Positions 27,706 to 36,074 of a DNA stretch of 64,000 nt are shown piece by piece. The position numbers and the translations under genes are program-made. The notes under the pieces are model-generated. The model did not search any database and was not told the origin of the DNA. It worked only from the letters and a program-made list of their open reading frames with translations. Position 1 is the first letter of the stretch, and each line of letters starts with the position of its first letter. This DNA comes from Novosphingobium marinum (lineage in GTDB: Bacteria > Pseudomonadota > Alphaproteobacteria > Sphingomonadales > Sphingomonadaceae). The stretch lies in the NCBI RefSeq assembly GCF_013408095.1, contig NZ_JACBZF010000001.1, positions 186,001-250,000 on the forward strand, written 5' to 3'.

Positions 27706-28431
27706 TTACCGGACATAGCTCGCTCCGTTCGCGTCGATGGTCGCTCCGGTCATGCTGGGAGGCGCATCGAGTGCGCAGAATGCGGCGATGGCGGCGATTT
27801 CCTCCGGTTCGGCGACGCGGCCAAGCGGGATGTCGGCCAGCAGGCCGGGGCCGCCCCTGCCGGCGAGGTAGTCGCCCGCCATCGCGGTGTCGGTGAACCC
27901 CGGCGTGATCGCGAAGCTGAGGATGCCGTGCGCGGCGTACTGGCGCGCGATGGTCTTGTGCATCGCGAGCATGCCGCCCTTGGCCGCCGCGTAGTGCCAG
28001 TGCGCGGGCGAATCGCCCCGGTGCCCTGCCCGGCTGGCGACATGGACGAGCCGGCCCCCGTTGCCGGTCTCCTGCCAGTGCCGGACGGCGAGGCGCGAAA
28101 GCTGCGCGGCGGCGGTCAGGTTGATCGCCAGCGTGCGCTCCCACGCGGCGAGCCATTCGTCGTCGCCGGTATCGAGCGGGACCCCCTCGAACAGCCCTGC
28201 ATTGTTGACGAGCACATCGATTCGGCCGGCCGCGCGGCCCAGCGCCCCGGCCCAGAGCGCCGGGGCGGCGGCGGGATCGGCGAAGTCCGCGGCGACTGTC
28301 TCCTCGTCGGCGAGGGAAGTGGCATGGCCGATGACGCGCACGCCGCGCTCGCGCAGCGCCGCGGCGATGGCCGCGCCGATGCCCCGGCTCGATCCGGTGA
28401 CGAGCGCGGTCATGGTCAGGTCGTGCGTCAT
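27706..28431 (-). CDS. SDR family oxidoreductase
   Basis: 241 residues of the classical short-chain dehydrogenase fold: ALVTGSSRGIGAAIAAAL (cofactor loop), DVLVNNAG, HVASRAG with the catalytic Ser, YAAAKGG (Tyr-xxx-Lys) and ITPGFTDTAM. Basic residues after the second strand are few, so cofactor preference is uncertain. It could be a 3-oxoacyl-ACP reductase-like enzyme or a carbonyl reductase; no substrate is evident. It is the first gene of a unit running SDR, prmA, DUF2459 on the minus strand, divergent from the sdh operon with 140 bases between. The final YVR-stop is duplicated by the tandem repeat that follows. Confidence 0.88.
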   Translation of the reverse strand: MTHDLTMTALVTGSSRGIGAAIAAALRERGVRVIGHATSLADEETVAADFADPAAAPALWAGALGRAAGRIDVLVNNAGLFEGVPLDTGDDEWLAAWERTLAINLTAAAQLSRLAVRHWQETGNGGRLVHVASRAGHRGDSPAHWHYAAAKGGMLAMHKTIARQYAAHGILSFAITPGFTDTAMAGDYLAGRGGPGLLADIPLGRVAEPEEIAAIAAFCALDAPPSMTGATIDANGASYVR

Positions 28432-28571
28432 GCGGTTTGCGCTATCTTTTCTGCGGGGTGCGGCAAAGGGCTAATCGCCGCATCACTTGCACCGCCCGAC
28501 GATTTGGCTAAGTGGGGCACCAATTGCGGCGGTGCCACCATCCGCCGCCCGACAAAGGGGATTCGCACCAC

Positions 28572-28967
28572 ATGGCACAAGCCGGTACCCGCAACCGACC
28601 GCTTTCGCCGCACCTCCAGATCTGGCGCTGGGGTCCGCACATGTTCGTGTCGATCCTGCACCGGGTCACCGGCAACGCGAACGCCGTCGTCGGCCTCGCC
28701 ATCCTGCTGTGGTGGCTGGGCGCGCTGGTCAGCGGGCCGGGCGCCTACGCCACGTTCGCCGGTCATGCGTCGTCATGGTACGGCATCGTCGTGCTCGCGG
28801 GCGTCAGCGCATCGCTGTTCACGCACATGGCCTCCGGCGTCCGGCACTTCGTGCTCGACATCGGCGCGGGCTACGAACTCGAAGCCAACAAGATGTGGTC
28901 GATCCTCAGCCCGGTGATCGGCGTCGCGCTCGCTGCGATCTTCTGGGCGCTGCTGCTTCTCGCATAG
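28572..28967 (+). CDS. sdhC: Succinate dehydrogenase cytochrome b556 subunit SdhC
   Basis: 131 residues starting MAQAGTRNRPLSPHLQIWRW, the conserved SdhC N-terminus (RPLSPHLxIW). Three membrane helices are visible. ILHRVTGNANAVVGLAILLW begins the first, and SLFTHMASGVRHFVLDIG carries the His of the haem b site and the HxxxGxRHxxxD motif. SdhC anchors complex II in the inner membrane and forms part of the quinone pocket. TTGCAC and TAAGTG sixteen bases apart, about 60 bases upstream, could be the operon promoter, but the match is weak. It is followed after ten bases by sdhD. Confidence 0.95.
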   Translation: MAQAGTRNRPLSPHLQIWRWGPHMFVSILHRVTGNANAVVGLAILLWWLGALVSGPGAYATFAGHASSWYGIVVLAGVSASLFTHMASGVRHFVLDIGAGYELEANKMWSILSPVIGVALAAIFWALLLLA

Positions 28968-28977
28968 GAAACGCACA

Positions 28978-29361
28978 ATGGGTAACGGAACCTCGATCGG
29001 CCGCGTCCGCGGCCTCGGCGCCGCGAAGGAAGGCACGCACCACTGGCTGGTGCAGCGCTTCACCGCTGTCGGCAACCTGCTGCTCCTCGTCTGGCTGGCG
29101 GTATCGCTGATCATGCTGCCGGACCTGTCCTACGCGACCGTGCGCGAATGGCTGTCGAGCCCGCTTCCCGCCGTCGCTATGGGCCTGCTCATCATCAGTT
29201 TCTTCTGGCACGCGCGCCTCGGCATGCAGGTCATGCTTGAGGATTACGTGCACGAGGGCGGGAACAAGTTCGCCGCGATCCTCATCCTCAATCTCGTTGC
29301 TTTCGCAGGGGCCGCATTCGGCCTGTTCTGCGTGATCCGCCTCGCGCTGGGAGGCGCATAA
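28978..29361 (+). CDS. sdhD: Succinate dehydrogenase membrane anchor subunit SdhD
   Basis: 127 residues starting [20 protein letters not shown], typical of alphaproteobacterial Sdh[21 protein letters not shown] begins the first membrane helix. [20 protein letters not shown] carries the haem-ligand His and the conserved LGxQVxxEDYV motif, and a third helix follows. Together with SdhC it binds haem b and ubiquinone in complex II. It lies between sdhC and sdhA with one base to the sdhA ATG, so translation is likely coupled. Confidence 0.95.
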   Translation: MGNGTSIGRVRGLGAAKEGTHHWLVQRFTAVGNLLLLVWLAVSLIMLPDLSYATVREWLSSPLPAVAMGLLIISFFWHARLGMQVMLEDYVHEGGNKFAAILILNLVAFAGAAFGLFCVIRLALGGA

Positions 29362-29362
29362 G

Positions 29363-31186
29363 ATGGCCACCGATTCCTCGACCCAGCCTGCCTACAAGAT
29401 CATCGACCACACCTACGACACCGTCGTCGTCGGCGCGGGCGGGTCGGGCCTGCGCGCCACGATGGGCAGCGCCGAAGCGGGGCTGAAGACCGCCTGCATC
29501 ACCAAGGTGTTTCCCACCCGCTCGCACACCGTCGCGGCGCAGGGTGGCATCGCGGCCTCGCTGTGCAACAACACGCCCGACCACTGGTCCTGGCACATGT
29601 ACGACACCGTCAAGGGGTCTGACTGGCTGGGCGACCAGGACGCGATCGAATACCTCGCGCGCGAAGCTCCCGCCGCCGTCTACGAGCTGGAGCACGCCGG
29701 CGTACCCTTCAGCCGCAACGAGGACGGCACGATCTACCAGCGCCCCTTCGGCGGGCACATGCAGAACATGGGCGAAGGCCCGCCGGTGCAGCGCACCTGT
29801 GCCGCGGCGGACCGTACCGGCCACGCCATGCTGCACGCGCTCTACCAGCAGAGCCTGAAGTACTCGGCGGACTTCTTCATCGAATATTTCGCCATCGACC
29901 TGATCATGGAGAACGGCGAGTGCCGGGGCGTGATCGCGCTGTGCCTCGACGACGGGTCGATCCACCGCTTCCGCTCGAAGGCGGTCGTGCTGGCGACGGG
30001 CGGCTACGGCCGCTGCTACTTCACCGCGACGTCGGCCCACACCTGCACCGGCGACGGTGGCGGCATGGTGCTGCGCGCCGGCTTGCCGCTGCAGGACATG
30101 GAGTTCGTGCAGTTCCACCCCACCGGCATCTACGGCGCGGGCGTGCTCATTACCGAGGGCGCGCGGGGCGAGGGCGGGTACCTGACCAACAGCGAGGGCG
30201 AGCGGTTCATGGAACGCTACGCACCCTCGGCCAAGGACCTTGCCAGCCGCGATGTCGTGTCGCGCTCGATGGCGCTCGAAATCCGCGAAGGACGCGGCGT
30301 CGGGCCGGAGAGCGACCACATCTACCTGCACCTCGACCACGTCGATCCAAAGGTGCTGGCAGAGCGCCTGCCGGGCATTACCGAGACCGGCAAGATCTTC
30401 GCCAATGTCGACCTCACGCGCCAGCCGCTGCCGGTTGTCCCGACCGTGCACTACAACATGGGCGGCATCCCGTGTAACTACCACGGCGAAGTCGTCACCG
30501 TGGGGCCGGACGGCAACCCCGACACGGTCGTCCCCGGCCTGTTCGCGGTGGGCGAGGCGGCGTGCGTTTCGGTCCACGGCGCCAACCGTCTCGGTTCGAA
30601 CTCGCTGATCGACCTCGTGGTCTTCGGCCGCGCGACCGGCTTCCGCCTCAAGGAACTCATCAAGCCGGGCGAGGCGCACGACGAGCTGCCCAAGGATTCG
30701 GCGGACCTGGCGCTCACCCGCCTCGATCACTTCCGCAACGCCAAGGGCGGATCGCCGACCGCGAGGATCCGCGAGCAGATGCAGCGCGGCATGTCGCAGT
30801 ACGCCGCGGTGTTCCGCACCGACGAGACGATGAAGGAAGGCGTCGACAAGCTGGGCGAGACCTATCGCCGGATGGAAGACATCGACGTATCGGACAGGTC
30901 GCTTGTCTGGAACACCGACCTTGTCGAGACGCTCGAGCTCGACAACCTCATCGCGCAGGCGAACGTCACCATGGCCTCGGCCTACAACCGCAAGGAAAGC
31001 CGCGGCGCCCACGCGCACGAGGATTTCCCCGATCGCGACGACGCCAACTGGATGAAGCACACCGCCGCCTGGTTCGAAGGCTGGGGCGGCAAGGGCGGCG
31101 CGGTGAAGATCGATTACCGCCCGGTCCACGAATACACGCTCACCGACGACGTCGAATACATCAAGCCCAAGAAGCGCGTTTACTGA
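29363..31186 (+). CDS. sdhA: Succinate dehydrogenase flavoprotein subunit SdhA
   Basis: 607 residues, normal for SdhA. The dinucleotide motif [16 protein letters not shown] lies at about 20-35. [13 protein letters not shown] contains His55, which covalently binds [23 protein letters not shown] and the substrate loop follow, with [20 protein letters not shown] near 407-426. The enzyme oxidises succinate to fumarate and passes electrons to the Fe-S subunit. The C-terminus [11 protein letters not shown] is typical. A strong hairpin with a T tract ends transcription 25 bases later. The iron-sulphur subunit gene sdhB does not follow and is absent from the window, so it must be elsewhere. Confidence 0.98.
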   Translation: MATDSSTQPAYKIIDHTYDTVVVGAGGSGLRATMGSAEAGLKTACITKVFPTRSHTVAAQGGIAASLCNNTPDHWSWHMYDTVKGSDWLGDQDAIEYLAREAPAAVYELEHAGVPFSRNEDGTIYQRPFGGHMQNMGEGPPVQRTCAAADRTGHAMLHALYQQSLKYSADFFIEYFAIDLIMENGECRGVIALCLDDGSIHRFRSKAVVLATGGYGRCYFTATSAHTCTGDGGGMVLRAGLPLQDMEFVQFHPTGIYGAGVLITEGARGEGGYLTNSEGERFMERYAPSAKDLASRDVVSRSMALEIREGRGVGPESDHIYLHLDHVDPKVLAERLPGITETGKIFANVDLTRQPLPVVPTVHYNMGGIPCNYHGEVVTVGPDGNPDTVVPGLFAVGEAACVSVHGANRLGSNSLIDLVVFGRATGFRLKELIKPGEAHDELPKDSADLALTRLDHFRNAKGGSPTARIREQMQRGMSQYAAVFRTDETMKEGVDKLGETYRRMEDIDVSDRSLVWNTDLVETLELDNLIAQANVTMASAYNRKESRGAHAHEDFPDRDDANWMKHTAAWFEGWGGKGGAVKIDYRPVHEYTLTDDVEYIKPKKRVY

Positions 31187-31210
31187 CGCGACTTCCATAA
31201 AAGACGCGAA

Positions 31211-31234
31211 GGGCCGGGATTTCCCGGCCCTTTT
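31211..31234 (+). terminator. Rho-independent terminator after sdhA
   Basis: A nine-base perfect stem (GGGCCGGGA / TCCCGGCCC) with a two-base TT loop is followed directly by TTTT. It sits 25 bases past the sdhA stop and closes the sdhCDA operon. Confidence 0.88.
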
Positions 31235-31366
31235 GCCCTGTATCGCGTTAGCTGCTCCGGACCCGGTCGCCACGCTCCTGCATTTTCGCCTTGATCTGTA
31301 ACAATGTGCACATAGTCTTGCGGCCTGTTACTTTCGTGAAGTTCTGTTCAATCGAGGGGAAATGTC

Positions 31367-32146
31367 ATGAAGACGTCGATCATCGCGAAGATGGTTGCGA
31401 CCACCGTGTGCGGCGCGCTCGTCGCGACGCCGGTGCTGGCCGAAAAGGCGAACCGGCTGCAATCGATTACCGGGATGGACGCCTGGGGTGCGGAGCGCGC
31501 GCTCAAGGATCGCGGCTTCAAACACATTTCGAGCCACAAGAACTCGCGCGGCTATACCTACAGCTACTGGTGGGACGATGCCGACGACAACTGCGTACGC
31601 GCCGAAGTCTACAACGACACGGTCGAGACGCTGATGGATGCGACGGACAAGGACTGCAATCACTCGGGCGGCAGCACCGGCGCGGCGGTCGGCGCGGTGG
31701 CGGGCCTTGCCATCCTCGGTGCGCTGCTCGCCAGCAAGTCGCACCACCGCGAGGGCAAGGACTACAACGAGGAGCAGACCGGCGCGTTTGATCGCGGATA
31801 CAAGGACGGGCTCCACAACGCGGCTTATCACAACTACGATCGCTCCGACGCGTACTCGCACGGCTACGAAAAGGGCGTGGACGAGCGGCAGGCGAACCTC
31901 AGCCACCACCACAATCGCGGCGGATACTACCAGACCGTGCGATACAACGACCTGCAGGGCGCGCGTGCCGCCGGGGCCACGGAGGAACTCGGCCGCCGGG
32001 GCTTCACCCAGGTCGACAACTTCACCTCGGGCAACACCCGCTACGGCATCTATTCCCGTCGCGAATCGAACCAGTGCCTGCAGGTGACCTTCGCCGACGG
32101 CAGGATCTACGACATCCGCGACATCGGCCAGCACCCGCGCTGCTGA
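31367..32146 (+). CDS. Exported hypothetical protein, Gly-zipper and Tyr/His-rich
   Basis: 259 residues with a cleavable signal peptide (MKTSIIAKMVATTVCGALVA, cleaved after VLA). GAGGGGAAATG precedes the start. The mature protein has an N-terminal globular part (DAWGAERALKDRGF, YTYSYWWDDADDNC), a glycine-zipper-like hydrophobic stretch (GAAVGAVAGLAILGALLA, about 106-123), a His/Tyr-rich hydrophilic region (HHREGKDYNEEQTGAFDRG) and a C-terminal copy resembling the first domain (LGRRGFTQVDNFTSG, ESNQCLQVTFADG). The two similar RGF-x-YxxxxN-C modules suggest an internal duplication. The periplasmic or outer-membrane role is unknown. A TGTGCACA palindrome lies upstream. Confidence 0.75.
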   Translation: MKTSIIAKMVATTVCGALVATPVLAEKANRLQSITGMDAWGAERALKDRGFKHISSHKNSRGYTYSYWWDDADDNCVRAEVYNDTVETLMDATDKDCNHSGGSTGAAVGAVAGLAILGALLASKSHHREGKDYNEEQTGAFDRGYKDGLHNAAYHNYDRSDAYSHGYEKGVDERQANLSHHHNRGGYYQTVRYNDLQGARAAGATEELGRRGFTQVDNFTSGNTRYGIYSRRESNQCLQVTFADGRIYDIRDIGQHPRC

Positions 32147-32243
32147 CGAGGCCCTGACCGGGCCTGCGACCGATGCGTTGCAGGCCCGGCCTTTCGCTGC
32201 CAACATCCCTGCCGGTTCGATAGCCGCAGGATGGAGGCAGGCA

Positions 32244-32708
32244 TTGTACGCGATCGCAGGACATAAGCTCACCACCGGAGCCGCATTGCTGGCGCTCGCT
32301 GCCTGCACCACGCCTGCGCCTCCCGCGCCCGAACCCGCTCCGGTACCAGGGCCGCCTGCCGGTCCGACCTCCGGTTGCCCGGTAATCGAAAGCCGCAACT
32401 GGCATGCCTGGATCGACCGGATGCCGGGGCCGGACGCAACGCCGACGCTCAACATCAGCGGCGAGGTGGACCTGCCCACGCCCGGCTACACGACGATCCT
32501 GCGCGCCGGGCCTGCCGACCGCATGATGCCGCCGGGCCTGCGCTTCCGCCTCGAGACGGGCGCGCCGCAGGGCATTGTCACGCAAGTCGTCACGCCGACC
32601 GAGGTCAGCTATCGCCAGCCCACGCCGCACGACCGCATCCGCGAGATCATGATCCGCTGCGGCGACAGGACGCTCGCGACGATCCCCGACGTGATGATCA
32701 CGGAGTAG
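32244..32708 (+). CDS. Small hypothetical lipoprotein
   Basis: 154 residues from a TTG start preceded by GGAGG at seven bases; in-frame starts further upstream lack a ribosome-binding site and would bury the signal. The lipobox is LALAAC, with the lipidated Cys followed by a Pro/Ala spacer. The mature domain (SRNWHAWIDRMPGPDATPTL, VDLPTPGYTTILRAG, REIMIRCGD) has the pattern of a small periplasmic beta-sandwich. Similar lipoproteins occur in sphingomonads without known function. It converges with the next gene and their ends overlap by 11 bases. Confidence 0.7.
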   Translation: MYAIAGHKLTTGAALLALAACTTPAPPAPEPAPVPGPPAGPTSGCPVIESRNWHAWIDRMPGPDATPTLNISGEVDLPTPGYTTILRAGPADRMMPPGLRFRLETGAPQGIVTQVVTPTEVSYRQPTPHDRIREIMIRCGDRTLATIPDVMITE

Positions 32709-33207
32709 GGCCGCCGCCGCCAGCGAGGTAGCATTTCGAGAAGCCGCGATAGCCGATCTCGTCCTCAGCAGCAGGCGGCACCACGATCATCTCGGTCCTG
32801 CGAAGCGCATCGTCGTCCGATGCCGGCTCCAGCGGGCGCAGCGTGACGACGAGGCCGCCGCTTTCGTAGCGGTTCTCGCCCGCCGCCTGCAGCGGGATAA
32901 GCTTTGCGTTGAGTTTGATCGCCGCCGACCGGCCCGGCTCGTACAACAGCGAGGGGAAGGCTATCTCCGTCAGGCGGATCGTGCACTTCCCGTCAAGGCC
33001 GCCCAGCGCGTTGACGTCCGCAGCGCTCATCGTCTCGGGCTTGACGATTGCGGTGGCGACGTTCCGCAGCGCACTTTCGGCGGGCATTTGCGGTGCGGGC
33101 TTCGGTGCCGGATCGAGTTGCGCCTCGCGGTCGTTGCCGATGGCGGTGTTTCGGTTGCAGCCGGCGAGCGCAGTCGCCAGCGCGGCAAGGATCAGGACGG
33201 TTCTCAT
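32698..33207 (-). CDS. Hypothetical lipoprotein
   Basis: 169 residues. The signal peptide MRTVLILAALATALAGC ends in a canonical lipobox (ALAGC). After a Pro-rich spacer a soluble domain carries two cysteines (GLDGKCTIRLTEIAF and RGFSKCYLAGG) that could form a disulphide, plus SLLYEPGRSAAIKLNAKLIP. It is predicted to be periplasmic and attached to a membrane. Its ATG overlaps the stop of the DUF305 gene upstream (ATGA), so the two are coupled. No domain name can be assigned. Confidence 0.72.
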   Translation of the reverse strand: MRTVLILAALATALAGCNRNTAIGNDREAQLDPAPKPAPQMPAESALRNVATAIVKPETMSAADVNALGGLDGKCTIRLTEIAFPSLLYEPGRSAAIKLNAKLIPLQAAGENRYESGGLVVTLRPLEPASDDDALRRTEMIVVPPAAEDEIGYRGFSKCYLAGGGGPTP

Positions 33208-33722
33208 TTCGCGACTCCTTGCGGCAGCTGCTTTTCGGTCCGCACGCCGTTCGCCTCGATGTCCTCGATCAGGTACTTCATCTGGGCGATCTCGCGCCGC
33301 TGGGCGAGGATGATGTCGTGAGCGAGCTTGCGCACGCGCGGGTCGCGAAGATGCGCGCGCTCGCTGGTCATGATCGCGATCGAGTGGTGCGGGATCATCG
33401 CACTCATGTACTCGGTGTCGGTCACCGTGGTCTGGCTTCGCACCAGCCACAGCGCGAGCGCGAAGACGATCGCCGCGACGCCGAGGATGATCCAGTTCTT
33501 CGTGCGGTTGCGATACATGCCCCACATGAAGAGCAGCATGACGACCATCATCGCCGCGCCCATCACGAAGGCCATCCAGAACCGCGTCTCGCTCCACAGG
33601 ACGTGCTCGACCGAGAAGGTGTTGAGGTACATCAGCACGAACATCACCACCGTGCTCGTCCCGATCATCGCCATGAATTTCCAGTAGGGGCCTTCGCCCC
33701 GGCCATGCTGCATGTCTGCCAT
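33204..33722 (-). CDS. DUF305 domain membrane protein
   Basis: 172 residues. Three N-terminal hydrophobic segments (about 16-32, 46-66 and 75-93, including MAFVMGAAMMVVMLLFMWGM) anchor a C-terminal DUF305 domain. Its marks are the YMSAMIPHHSIAIMTSERA motif, with tandem His, and a helical hairpin HDIILAQRREIAQMKYLIE. DUF305 is a four-helix ferritin-like fold often found with copper or heavy-metal resistance genes. No such genes are adjacent, so a metal role is inferred. It is coupled to a downstream lipoprotein gene by an ATGA overlap. Confidence 0.85.
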   Translation of the reverse strand: MADMQHGRGEGPYWKFMAMIGTSTVVMFVLMYLNTFSVEHVLWSETRFWMAFVMGAAMMVVMLLFMWGMYRNRTKNWIILGVAAIVFALALWLVRSQTTVTDTEYMSAMIPHHSIAIMTSERAHLRDPRVRKLAHDIILAQRREIAQMKYLIEDIEANGVRTEKQLPQGVAK

Positions 33723-33800
33723 GCCGGTTCTCCCGTCTACGTCTCAATGATTCAATGCGATGTCCGGAAAAGGGTTTCCGTCGGTGCGAAATCGAGGGCG

Positions 33801-33806
33801 TTGACA
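33801..33806 (+). promoter_or_regulatory. Candidate -35 element (TTGACA) of the BlaI/M56 operon
   Basis: A perfect TTGACA hexamer. Seventeen bases later TTTACA (33824-33829) stands at the -10 position and lies inside the operator palindrome, so repressor binding would block the promoter. Confidence 0.5.
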
Positions 33807-33822
33807 TTCACCCGGCGTTCAT

Positions 33823-33854
33823 GTTTACAGACGTAGTCGACTACGTGTGTAAAC
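33823..33854. promoter_or_regulatory. 32-bp palindromic operator of the BlaI-type repressor
   Basis: The left half begins GTTTACAGACGTAGT, the centre is cGACT-like (TAGTCGACTA), and the right half ends ACTACGTGTGTAAAC. The two halves are complementary except for one base pair. BlaI/MecI repressors bind dyads built on ACA/TGT with TACA...TGTA spacing, and this dyad fits that form (TTTACA ... TGTAAA). It overlaps the probable -10 region and ends 13 bases before the blaI-type ATG, with GAAGGAGAG between. Confidence 0.8.
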
Positions 33855-33867
33855 GAAGGAGAGAGCG

Positions 33868-34254
33868 ATGGCCGGCGAGTCGGCGCAGCCCGAACGGATC
33901 AGCGAGGCCGAGCATGCAGTGATGGAGGCCCTGTGGGCCGCAGCGCCGCTTTCCGCCGCCGAAGTGTGCGAACAGGTCTGCGACAAGCGCGACTGGAGCC
34001 TCGCCACCGTCAAGACGCTGCTGTCGCGCCTTGTCGCCAAGAACGCCGTCGCCACCGAGCCGGACGGCAAGCGCTTCCTCTATTCACCCCGCATCGAGCG
34101 CGCCGATTACGTCGGCGTCGAATCGCGCCGCCTCGTCGAACGCCTGTTCGGCGGGCGTGCGGCACCGCTTTTCGCCCATCTCGCCGAAGCAGAAGCCCTC
34201 AGCGAAGAGGACATCGCCGAGATCGAGGCGCTCCTCAAGGAGATGAAGCAATGA
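33868..34254 (+). CDS. BlaI/MecI/CopY family transcriptional repressor
   Basis: 128 residues of the penicillinase-repressor winged-helix family. ISEAEHAVMEALWAAAPLSA and WSLATVKTLLSRLVAKNAVA form the DNA-binding helices, FLYSPRIERADYV is the wing, and a C-terminal dimerisation helix contains the usual cleavage-site area. It binds its own operator and is released when its partner M56 peptidase cleaves it. GAAGGAGAG precedes the ATG. Its stop overlaps the start of the M56 gene (ATGA). A near-perfect 32-base palindrome sits just upstream, so negative autoregulation is strongly indicated. Confidence 0.93.
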   Translation: MAGESAQPERISEAEHAVMEALWAAAPLSAAEVCEQVCDKRDWSLATVKTLLSRLVAKNAVATEPDGKRFLYSPRIERADYVGVESRRLVERLFGGRAAPLFAHLAEAEALSEEDIAEIEALLKEMKQ

Positions 34255-35975
34255 CCGACTGGCTTCTCGACACGCTCGTAACGACCGGCGCGCTGATCGC
34301 GCTGGTCCTCGTCATCCGCAAGCCGGTCGCAAGGCATTTCGGCCCCGGCGTGGCCTACGCGCTCTGGGCGCTGCCGCTCATCCGCCTGTTCCTGCCGCCG
34401 CTCGAATTGCCCGGAGAACTGGCGCCGCAGCCCGATTTCGTGCTGATGCCCGCCGCTGCCGGCGATGCCCCCGCGGGCGAGTTCCTGCTCGCCTCGGCGA
34501 CGACCGGGACGGTCCAGGCGGAACCGGCGCTCGCGCTCGGCACGATCCTGCTGGTTCTTTGGCTCGGCGGGGCGATCGCCTACCTCGCGATGCGCGCCAA
34601 CGGCTACGTCGCCATGCGGCGCAAGCTGCTCGAGGACGCACGCCACGTCGCGTCGTCGGGCAAGGTGCGCATCGTCGAAAGTCCGGAAGCCTATGCTCCG
34701 GTCGCTTTCGGCGTGTTCGACAAGGTCGTCGCGCTGCCCGTCGGTTTCCTTGCCGAGGCGGACACCGACGAGTCCGATCTCGCCATCGCGCACGAGCTCG
34801 AACACCATCGCGGCAACGATCTTGCCGCCAACATCGCGATGCAGCCGCTGCTGGCGCTGCACTGGTTCAACCCGCTGGCATGGGCGGCCTGGCGCGCGAT
34901 GCGCTCGGACCAGGAAGCCGCCTGCGACGCCCGCGTCGTCGCCCAGTTCGATGGCGAGGAAGTGCGCGAGACCTACGGGCGGCTGATCGCCTCGTTCGCC
35001 GGAGCGCCGAGGCACTCGCTCGCCGCGCCGATGGCAGGCCCGCTGCTGGGCGACAAGCCGATCATCACTCGCCTGAAGAGCCTCGCGACCGGCGATGTCT
35101 CGCCGCGCCGCCGCGCTTTCGGCCGGACGCTGCTCGCCGGATCGGCGCTCGCACTGCCGCTGACCGCGACGGTGACCTATGCTGCGATCGAGTCGCCTGT
35201 CGCGCCCGAAGCGCCGGTCGCGCCGGTTGCACCGGCCGCGCCGGGAGTCGCTCCCGTGGCTCCGCTTGCACCCGATGCGCCGCGCGTGGAGAAAATCCGT
35301 CACGAGGTCGTCGAGCGGGTCGTGGACGTGCGGCAGTCCGAAGAGAACAGTCCCTGGGACTTCTTCGACCGCTTCGCCGAACCGCGCGCCGAGCGCATCG
35401 CCCACCTCGACCGCGCGGAGGAAGCGCGCATCGAACGCGATGTCGAGCGTCGGGCCGAGCGTGCGGAGCGCGAAGCCGAGCGGGCCGAACGCGCCGTCGA
35501 ACGCCGGGTCGAGCGCGAACTGGCGCGCGCCGAGCGGGAAGCCGGGCAGGCCGAACGCGAAGCCGAACGCGCGGAACGCGAGGCCGAGAGGGCCGGGCGC
35601 GAGGCCGAGCAGGCCGCCCGCCGAGCCGTCGCCGCGGCTCCGCACGTCCAGCGCTGGACCTCGCGCGACGGCAAGGTGCAGAAGATCAGGATCGAGCACC
35701 GCGATCGCAACGGAAATGCCACCTTCTCGCAGGCGATGGTCATCGACGCATCGTGCGAGGCGGGCAGCGCCAACGACCACCGGCAGGTTTCGGGCGATGC
35801 GTCCTACGTGAAGATCTGCACCGGCATCCCGCGCAAGCTCGTCGCCAACGCGCTGGCGCAGGCGCGCGCCGCGATCGAGGCCGACACCTCGATGTGCGAG
35901 GAAACCAAGGCCGAAATCCTGCGCGACATGGACGCCGAGATTTCCGCCGCGAAGGCCGAGCTCGACATCACCTGA
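34251..35975 (+). CDS. BlaR1-like M56 family membrane metallopeptidase with charged coiled-coil tail
   Basis: 574 residues. Membrane helices lie near 6-24, 33-48, 95-114 and 318-336. The peptidase site IAHELEHHRGND (HExxH at 181-185) lies in the cytosolic loop, with QEAACDARV supplying Glu222. Instead of the penicillin-binding sensor domain of BlaR1, the C-terminus has a Pro/Ala-Pro-Val linker (about 337-362), a long Glu/Arg/Ala heptad region (AERAEREAERAERAVERR, about 385-465), then a small domain with two cysteines (DASCEAGSAN, VKICTGIP). The sensed signal is therefore probably not a beta-lactam bound covalently. It is coupled to the BlaI-type gene by overlap and should cleave that repressor when activated. 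Confidence 0.9.
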   Translation: MTDWLLDTLVTTGALIALVLVIRKPVARHFGPGVAYALWALPLIRLFLPPLELPGELAPQPDFVLMPAAAGDAPAGEFLLASATTGTVQAEPALALGTILLVLWLGGAIAYLAMRANGYVAMRRKLLEDARHVASSGKVRIVESPEAYAPVAFGVFDKVVALPVGFLAEADTDESDLAIAHELEHHRGNDLAANIAMQPLLALHWFNPLAWAAWRAMRSDQEAACDARVVAQFDGEEVRETYGRLIASFAGAPRHSLAAPMAGPLLGDKPIITRLKSLATGDVSPRRRAFGRTLLAGSALALPLTATVTYAAIESPVAPEAPVAPVAPAAPGVAPVAPLAPDAPRVEKIRHEVVERVVDVRQSEENSPWDFFDRFAEPRAERIAHLDRAEEARIERDVERRAERAEREAERAERAVERRVERELARAEREAGQAEREAERAEREAERAGREAEQAARRAVAAAPHVQRWTSRDGKVQKIRIEHRDRNGNATFSQAMVIDASCEAGSANDHRQVSGDASYVKICTGIPRKLVANALAQARAAIEADTSMCEETKAEILRDMDAEISAAKAELDIT

Positions 35976-36074
35976 CCGGCCGAAACCCCTGATCGGGCAA
36001 TGGTCCCGCCCGATTAACTCCCCGTTCATCGCGCGCACGGCACGTTTCGTCGCTCGATCAACGGGGAGTCTTGT

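Noticed and set aside
29288..31273. 661-residue minus-strand frame opposite sdhA
   Set aside because: sdhA is unambiguous on the plus strand; the antisense translation has no recognisable domain.
35992..36014. Terminator after the M56 gene
   Set aside because: A seven-base stem (ATCGGGC / GCCCGAT) exists but has a nine-base loop and no following T run, so evidence for termination is weak.
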